Source of the DNA: Planktomarina sp.
GTDB lineage: Bacteria; Pseudomonadota; Alphaproteobacteria; Rhodobacterales; Rhodobacteraceae
Reading direction: 5' to 3'
DNA: 52,988 bases
Assembly (NCBI GenBank): GCA_017856985.1
Contig: JAFMEA010000010.1
Coordinates: 1 to 52,988 of the forward strand
Below the pieces are notes generated by a model, which saw only the letters and a program-made list of their open reading frames with translations, had not been told where the DNA came from and did not search any database. Both the position numbers and the translations under genes were made by a program. This document shows positions 48,091-52,988 of this stretch, piece after piece; the stretch's first letter is position 1, and each line of letters opens with the position of its first letter.

Positions 48091-49074
48091 TTATTTTTTT
48101 ATATTTTTGCGATTAGCCCTCAAGTTCCAACAATACAGGCACATCAATTCCATAGCCACATGTGCACCAGCAATAGCTGTAGCACCGGAAGCATCAAATT
48201 GTGGGGAGACCTCAACCACATCTGCACCTACCATATTAATTCCACGAATATTACGAAGGATGCCTGCAGCCTGGGCAGATGAGAGGCCGCCCCATACCGG
48301 CGTACCAGTCCCAGGCGCAAAAGCTGGATCCAAACAATCAATGTCAAAAGTTAAATAAACTGGGTGATCGCCCACAATATCTTTTATTTTTGCAGCAGTA
48401 TTTGCAGTTGTTTGTTCATGTACTCGCGGCGCATCAATGACATGTAGGCCCGCATCAAAATCATTCTGGGTACGGATGCCTATTTGAACTGATTTATTCG
48501 GAATGATCAGTCCTTCTTTGACAGCCTTATAAAACATTGTGCCATGATCAACCCGATTCATATCATCATCGGGCCAGGTATCAGAGTGAGCATCAAATTG
48601 TACCAGCGCGATTGGGCCAAATTTTTCTGCAAAGGCGCGCAGTATTGGGAAGGTCACATAATGGTCTCCACCAAGCGACAGCACACCACTTCCATGAGTT
48701 AAGATTCCTCTAATGTGATCAGTCAATCTTTTAGGGAAAGCCGCAACATTAGCATAATCAAAAGCTAAATCACCATAATCAACAACGTCAAATTCTGTAA
48801 GTGGATTAATGTCCCATCCATAGGGTGGGTCACATGGTTGAAGAGTGCTCGCCTCGCGAATTGCACGTGGGCCAAAACGCGATCCAGGTCGGTTAGTTAC
48901 CGCTTGATCAAACGGGATCCCAGTCACAGCAAGGTCAACGTCAGTTAAATCTTTTGTATAATTGCGCCGCATAAATGATAGAATGCCCCCAAAAGCATTT
49001 TCATATGACATACCGCGTTTACCTTTACGGGTTATCGCATTGTCTACATCAGATGCCGCGTCTTTTAGAGCCAT
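48091..49074 (-). CDS. speB: agmatinase-type ureohydrolase
   Basis: Second arginase-family protein, 327 residues. Ligand motifs are SLGGDHYVTFPIL, VQFDAHSDTWPDDD and FDIDCLDPAFAPGTGTPVWGG. FDQAVTNRPGSRFGPRAIREAS is the agmatinase-type N-terminal signature. It probably converts agmatine to putrescine and urea. It begins right after the stop of the M20 gene (no spacing) and lies just before the guanidinobutyrase-like gene. It clearly differs from its neighbour (DTWPDDD versus ADVNDDM region), so the two are functional paralogues rather than a recent duplication. Confidence 0.88.
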   Translation of the reverse strand: MALKDAASDVDNAITRKGKRGMSYENAFGGILSFMRRNYTKDLTDVDLAVTGIPFDQAVTNRPGSRFGPRAIREASTLQPCDPPYGWDINPLTEFDVVDYGDLAFDYANVAAFPKRLTDHIRGILTHGSGVLSLGGDHYVTFPILRAFAEKFGPIALVQFDAHSDTWPDDDMNRVDHGTMFYKAVKEGLIIPNKSVQIGIRTQNDFDAGLHVIDAPRVHEQTTANTAAKIKDIVGDHPVYLTFDIDCLDPAFAPGTGTPVWGGLSSAQAAGILRNIRGINMVGADVVEVSPQFDASGATAIAGAHVAMELMCLYCWNLRANRKNIKK

Positions 49075-50241
49075 TTAATTCTCCAACGGGAGTGCACGCT
49101 CCACCAGTCGGGCAAAAAAAGAGGCACCAATAGTAGATACGTCATCATTAAAATCAAATTTTGCATTGTGCCATGACGCTCCATCTCCCTGACCCAGAAA
49201 CAAATAACAACCTGGTCGTTTTTCTAATAAATAGGAAAAATCTTCAGCACCCATATCTCGGATGCGATCTGACACAGTCATAGCATCACCACAAACCTCC
49301 CTCGCAACATTGAGTGCAAATTCACTTTGAATTTCAGAGTTTATAGTTGCCGGGTAGCCGCGTTTATAAACATACCTTACATCCACATCAAAGGCTTCGG
49401 CATGACCCCTGCAAATTTCGCCCATGCGCCGATCAACCATATCTTGAACATGCGAATTAAACGTCCTTACGGTACCACCAACAAACGCATCATCATTTAT
49501 AACATTGTCGATAGTTCCAGCGTGAATTTGGGTAACACTAATGACCAAATCTTCCACTGAATTATGATTTCTACTTACAATCGTCTGAAAAGCCTGGGTA
49601 ATGGATACTGCCGCTGGTATCGCATCTTTAACCGCATGAGGCATTGCCCCATGCCCGCCCTGTCCAGTCACATAAACCTCAAATGTGTCCACCGCTGCCA
49701 TAATTGGCCCCGGCGTGGTGCTCAACTGCCCCGCTGGCGCACCAGGTTCGGTATGCAAAGCATAAACTGTTTCAATTTCGAACCGTTCTAAAATACCTTC
49801 TTGCACCATCACTTCACCACCACCCCCGTTTTCTTCAGCAGGTTGAAAAATCAAGGCGACCGTTCCAGCAAAATTACGCGTCTCAGCCAGGTATCGGGCA
49901 GCACCCAGTAGCATAGTAGTATGACCGTCATGTCCACATGCATGCATTTTTCCTGGCACTGCGCTTGAATAGTCAGCCCCTGTGGCCTCTTCAATTGGAA
50001 GGGCGTCCATATCAGCGCGCAATCCGATTACGGGGCCCGATGTACTCCCATGGATCAATGCCACTACGCCCGACTGCGCGATACCTGTATGAATATCCAC
50101 AATCCCAAATTCTTTTAGTCGGTCGACAACAAAACTTGCTGTATTATGGCAATCAAAACCTAATTCTGGATTCTGATGCAAAAAGCGGCGCCAAGTTTTC
50201 ATTTCTTCATCAAATTCAGCGATACGGTTGACGATTGGCAT
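49075..50241 (-). CDS. M20-family amidohydrolase (hippurate-hydrolase / amino-acid deacylase type)
   Basis: Zinc peptidase-like amidohydrolase of 388 residues. Motifs: RRFLHQNPELGFD, GLRADMDALPIEE, MHACGHDGHTTMLLGAA, FQPAEENGGGGEVMV and the C-terminal MGAEDFSYLLEKRPGCYLFLG. The dimerisation domain is in the middle (about 185-300). It cleaves N-acyl or N-carbamoyl groups; substrate unknown. The ATG at 50241 with AAGGAG 7 bases upstream is preferred over an in-frame ATG at 50349. First gene of the three-gene ureohydrolase operon, so it may release or process an acylated guanidino or amino compound. Divergent from mazG with a gap of 49 bases. Confidence 0.92.
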   Translation of the reverse strand: MPIVNRIAEFDEEMKTWRRFLHQNPELGFDCHNTASFVVDRLKEFGIVDIHTGIAQSGVVALIHGSTSGPVIGLRADMDALPIEEATGADYSSAVPGKMHACGHDGHTTMLLGAARYLAETRNFAGTVALIFQPAEENGGGGEVMVQEGILERFEIETVYALHTEPGAPAGQLSTTPGPIMAAVDTFEVYVTGQGGHGAMPHAVKDAIPAAVSITQAFQTIVSRNHNSVEDLVISVTQIHAGTIDNVINDDAFVGGTVRTFNSHVQDMVDRRMGEICRGHAEAFDVDVRYVYKRGYPATINSEIQSEFALNVAREVCGDAMTVSDRIRDMGAEDFSYLLEKRPGCYLFLGQGDGASWHNAKFDFNDDVSTIGASFFARLVERALPLEN

Positions 50242-50290
50242 TAGTATACTCCTTATGGATAGAGAAAAGCGGATATCACAAGGCAACACA

Positions 50291-51094
50291 ATGGATAATA
50301 ACGATTTAGTATACGCAAAAAATGGTGGAATTGAGCGCTTATTACACATTATGCGAAGCTTGCGAGATCCACAAACTGGATGCCCGTGGGATATAAAACA
50401 AACATTTAGCTCTATTGCCCCTTATACAATCGAAGAGGCATACGAGGTAGTGGATGCTATTGAACGTGCTGATATGGCCGATTTAAAGGGTGAATTAGGG
50501 GATCTATTACTGCAGACGGTCTACCATGCGGCCATTGGAGAAGAGCAAGGTCTATTTGACTTTCACTCAATAGCAGACGTGATAAGTGATAAGATGGTTG
50601 CACGCCACCCTCATGTTTTTACCAATTCATCACAAAAAAAATCAAAACATAAACAAACTCAAGACTGGGAAAAAATAAAAGAAGAAGAACGTAAGGCACT
50701 TAATCAAAATGGGACTTTAGATGGTGTGGCACTTGGCCTACCCGCACTGACCCGCGCGGTAAAGTTACAAAATCGTGCAGCCAGAGTAGGCTTTGATTGG
50801 CCAAAAGTAGATAGCGTTTTAGACAAGGTTTCCGAAGAGATTATAGAATTAACCGAAGCAAAAAGTGCGTTACATCGACACGAAGAATTTGGTGACTTGA
50901 TGTTTGTGTTGGCAAACCTTGCTAGACATTTAAAGATTGACCCGGAGCAATCCCTACGAGACGCAAATAAAAAATTTACTCGTCGTTTCAGTGAGGTAGA
51001 AAGAAAACTTTACAAAAAAGGTAGTACTCCCACACTTTCAAACCTGACCGAGATGGATGCATTATGGAACGAGGTCAAAGGAGAAGAAAAATAA
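50291..51094 (+). CDS. mazG: nucleoside triphosphate pyrophosphohydrolase MazG
   Basis: Hydrolyses NTPs to NMP and PPi, and can lower ppGpp levels in some bacteria. The 267 residues contain LRDPQTGCPWDIKQTF, the first domain EEAYEVVDAIE...KGELGDLLLQTVYHA (ExxE metal motif), and the second with KVSEEIIELTEA...EEFGDLMFVLANLARH. ATG at 50291 has AAGG 7 bases upstream; earlier in-frame ATGs at 50228 and 50255 would run into the divergent gene's start region. Confidence 0.95.
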   Translation: MDNNDLVYAKNGGIERLLHIMRSLRDPQTGCPWDIKQTFSSIAPYTIEEAYEVVDAIERADMADLKGELGDLLLQTVYHAAIGEEQGLFDFHSIADVISDKMVARHPHVFTNSSQKKSKHKQTQDWEKIKEEERKALNQNGTLDGVALGLPALTRAVKLQNRAARVGFDWPKVDSVLDKVSEEIIELTEAKSALHRHEEFGDLMFVLANLARHLKIDPEQSLRDANKKFTRRFSEVERKLYKKGSTPTLSNLTEMDALWNEVKGEEK

Positions 51095-51171
51095 TCTTAT
51101 TATTTTTGTCAGGTATTGATGTAATTGTTTTTATGAACTAAAAGCATCTAAGTAATTTCTTGGAGGCCATT

Positions 51172-52182
51172 ATGACGTTTCGAACCTTCGCTGCTGCATT
51201 CATTTCATTCTATATAGTAACTACATTTGTGACTGCCGAGGAGGTGAATGTTTATTCATACCGTCAACCTCACCTGATCGAACCACTGACAAGTGCATTT
51301 ACAGCTGAGACTGGAATTGCTGTGAACGTCGCCTTTCTTAAAAAAGGTTTAATTGAACGCCTGCGTGCTGAGGGAAGCCGGTCACCAGCAGATTTAGTTT
51401 TTACTGTCGATATATCACGCTTGAATGCAGTTGTTGAGGCTGGCTTAACACAATCACTCAACAGCGAAGCAATAAATCTAAATATCCCATCAGATTTTAG
51501 AGATCCCAATGGTCATTGGTTTGGACTCACCACTCGTGCACGAATAGTTTACGCCTCAAAGGATAGGGTTTCGCCTGCTGATATCACAACATACGAAGAT
51601 TTAGCGAACCCCAAATGGAAAGGTCGTATCTGCACGCGTTCTGGCACTCACCCGTACACGCTGGCATTGACCGCTGCACATTTGTACCATCACAGTGAAC
51701 CTGAAACTCTGGCCTGGTTACAAGCGGTCAAAGACAATTTAGCTCGCAAACCTCAAGGAAATGACCGTGCCCAAATTAAAGCAATTTGGTCTGGAGAATG
51801 TGATATTGCGCTTGGAAACACCTACTACATGGGGAAAATGTTGACTGATCCGGAACAAGCGGCCTGGGCTCAAGCATCATTTATTAATTTTCCAATATTT
51901 GAGGGTGGCGGCACCCACGTCAATGTCTCTGGCGTTGCTTTAACAAAAGCTGCCCCCAATCGGGGCTCAGCAATTAAATTAATTAAGTTTTTGACTTCGC
52001 CGAAGGCTCAAGAAATATATGCTGCTGATAATTTTGAATACCCAATCGCACCTGGAACAAAAGCAGATCCACTCGTGCAAAGCTGGGGTAGTTTTGAGCC
52101 AGACCCAGTTAACTTAACCTCAATTGCCGAACTTCGAGCGGATGCTTTAAGGTTGATTGAAATGGCTGACTTTGACGGCTAA
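51172..52182 (+). CDS. ferric-iron-type ABC transporter substrate-binding protein
   Basis: Periplasmic binding protein of 336 residues with a signal peptide (about 1-22, cleavage after FVTA). EVNVYSYRQPHLIEPLTSAF, LGNTYYMGKM (the tandem Tyr used for iron binding), and GGTHVNVSGVALTKAAPNRG match the FbpA/IdiA/FutA cluster. A strong GGAGG precedes the ATG at 51172; an in-frame TTG at 51160 would start inside that site. The fbpB permease and fbpC ATPase normally downstream are absent; the next gene faces the other way. Confidence 0.92.
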   Translation: MTFRTFAAAFISFYIVTTFVTAEEVNVYSYRQPHLIEPLTSAFTAETGIAVNVAFLKKGLIERLRAEGSRSPADLVFTVDISRLNAVVEAGLTQSLNSEAINLNIPSDFRDPNGHWFGLTTRARIVYASKDRVSPADITTYEDLANPKWKGRICTRSGTHPYTLALTAAHLYHHSEPETLAWLQAVKDNLARKPQGNDRAQIKAIWSGECDIALGNTYYMGKMLTDPEQAAWAQASFINFPIFEGGGTHVNVSGVALTKAAPNRGSAIKLIKFLTSPKAQEIYAADNFEYPIAPGTKADPLVQSWGSFEPDPVNLTSIAELRADALRLIEMADFDG

Positions 52183-52362
52183 AAAGTCTATCGATATCAG
52201 AAAATGTCTAAGATTAAGCTTTGTAATTCTTAAAAAGAGTTTCTTCTCAGTATATTAGCCTGTCGAGACACTAAACGCGTCACTCTCTCAGTTTCAGTCG
52301 GTGTTCCTGGGTAAAAGTACTAAGCACTCATTCAATATGTTTTTCCAAGCTTTTTTAAAAAC
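52183..52362. other. gap between convergent genes
   Basis: About 180 bases between the binding-protein stop and the cyclophilin stop. I see no gene and no clear terminator hairpin. Confidence 0.4.
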
Positions 52363-52911
52363 TCATTCAGTGACGGAGACTTTAACCATTCGGTCAGGGA
52401 TGCCATCAATTGCCCCCGAGCTGGGGTTACCCAACTTCAGTTGGTCTATTAACTCCATACCCTCAGTCACACGGCCGACAACAGTGTATTGGCCATTAAG
52501 GAAATAGCCAGGTGCGAACATAATAAAAAATTGGCTGTTAGCACTGTTGTGGCTTTGCGATCTAGCCATCCCGACAATTCCTCGCTCGTAGGCCACATCA
52601 GAAAACTCAGCATCCACGTCAGGAAGCTGTGACCCCCCCGTCCCAGCGCGTGACATATCATCTGCATCCTTGCCAAAACGGACATCACCAGTCTGAGCCA
52701 TAAAACCCGGAATCACACGATGGAAAACCACACCATCATAAGCTCCATCTGCTGCAAGTGTAGTAATTTGAGCTACATGCAATGGCGCCACTTTCTCAAG
52801 CAGGTCAATCTTAACAGTACCACGAACATCTTCTCCAGCTAGTTGGATTTCTAGCCCAGCCGAAAATGCGGGGCTACCCAAAAATAATAAAATATAAAAC
52901 AGTTTATTCAT
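52363..52911 (-). CDS. ppiA: periplasmic cyclophilin-type peptidyl-prolyl isomerase
   Basis: Protein of 182 residues with a short signal peptide (MNKLFYILLFLGSPAFSAG). The cyclophilin core contains YDGVVFHRVIPGFMAQTGD (active-site Arg), VGMARSQSHNSANSQFFIMFAPG and LNGQYTVVGRVTEGMELID. Typical PpiA-like periplasmic folding helper. The start is close behind the preceding lysine-rich protein's stop, on the same strand (6 bases). Confidence 0.94.
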   Translation of the reverse strand: MNKLFYILLFLGSPAFSAGLEIQLAGEDVRGTVKIDLLEKVAPLHVAQITTLAADGAYDGVVFHRVIPGFMAQTGDVRFGKDADDMSRAGTGGSQLPDVDAEFSDVAYERGIVGMARSQSHNSANSQFFIMFAPGYFLNGQYTVVGRVTEGMELIDQLKLGNPSSGAIDGIPDRMVKVSVTE

Positions 52912-52917
52912 TTGTTG

Positions 52918-52988
52918 CTACTTCTTCTTACTTGCTGGCTTCTTGGCAGCTGGCTTCTTGGCAGCTGGCTTCTTGGCAGCTGGCTTCT
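52918..52988 (-). CDS. lysine/alanine/proline-rich C-terminal tail (partial protein)
   Basis: Only the end of this gene is in the window. It reads as repeated KPAAK units followed by KKPASKKK and a TAG stop at 52918-52920. Such tails occur on histone H1-like and extended HU proteins and on alphaproteobacterial topoisomerase I; the body lies outside, so identity is open. The tail is likely to bind DNA or RNA non-specifically. Confidence 0.7.
   Translation of the reverse strand, partial: KPAAKKPAAKKPAAKKPASKKK
52939..52988. repeat. 15-bp in-frame tandem repeat encoding KKPAA
   Basis: Three exact copies of cttcttggcagctgg (52939-52953, 52954-52968, 52969-52983) and the start of a fourth cut by the window edge. 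The unit is five codons, so copy-number change would keep the reading frame. Confidence 0.9.

Noticed and set aside
1-52988. CRISPR arrays, insertion sequences, prophage, integrase or toxin-antitoxin pairs
   Set aside because: None seen: no regularly spaced repeats, no transposase or integrase genes, no composition break accompanied by mobility genes.

Overview
The window looks like part of the chromosome of a low-to-moderate-GC marine-type alphaproteobacterium. The grounds are family-level. A stand-alone infC begins with an [18 protein letters not shown]-terminus. The order holC-pepA-lptF-lptG-lptD-surA-pdxA-ksgA, the FYDLN-acid and DUF4167 proteins, and a 'virulence factor'/MTHFR/methyl-H4folate methyltransferase cluster of the kind I know from Rhodobacterales and SAR116-like genomes point the same way. 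I cannot fix the order or genus. Almost all of the DNA is densely packed housekeeping and central metabolism. I found no phage, insertion sequence, CRISPR array or obvious genomic island.

Layout. 1-9 kb: a cut tRNA (probably Val), lon, tgt, then in the opposite direction sufT and an A-type Fe-S carrier, tpiA, a SLC13-type permease and a cytochrome P450. 9-21 kb: ferredoxin-NADP reductase, infC, glutaryl-CoA dehydrogenase (gcdH), then the TCA-cycle block sucC-sucD-sucA-sucB-lpd, closed by a convergent GntR/FCD regulator. 21-29 kb: a YgjP-like metalloprotein, FYDLN protein, tRNA-Ala(GGC), glpK, rlmE, a Ppx/GppA phosphatase, a three-gene C1/folate cluster and an HpcH/HpaI aldolase. 29-34 kb: glk, a tiny lipoprotein, a fumarylacetoacetate-hydrolase-family protein, ndk, an ABC-F ATPase and a retropepsin-like protein. 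34-44 kb: holC-pepA facing away from lptF-lptG-lptD-surA-pdxA-ksgA, the envelope-biogenesis and ribosome block. 44-53 kb: a DUF4167 protein, prfA-prmC, a catabolic operon of an M20 amidohydrolase with two arginase-family paralogues, mazG, an orphan ferric-iron-type binding protein, a periplasmic cyclophilin, and the lysine-rich C-terminus of a DNA-binding-type protein.

How the genes work together. sucCDAB-lpd encodes 2-oxoglutarate dehydrogenase and succinyl-CoA synthetase. gcdH just upstream feeds acyl-CoA carbon from lysine/tryptophan-type catabolism. The most informative non-coding signal is the octamer GTGATCAC. It occurs twice, 20 bp apart, upstream of sucC, and once directly in front of the GntR gene at the far end of the same block. 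This suggests an autoregulated local regulator of the suc operon. Other points of interest are the AUA start codon of infC, the tandem ureohydrolase operon (a guanidino-compound pathway), the C1 cluster that has a foldable leader but no corrinoid protein, and a lipoprotein with one perfect EF-hand-type loop. I did not find a clearly new multi-gene system. The strongest candidate for new biology is the GntR/GTGATCAC circuit.
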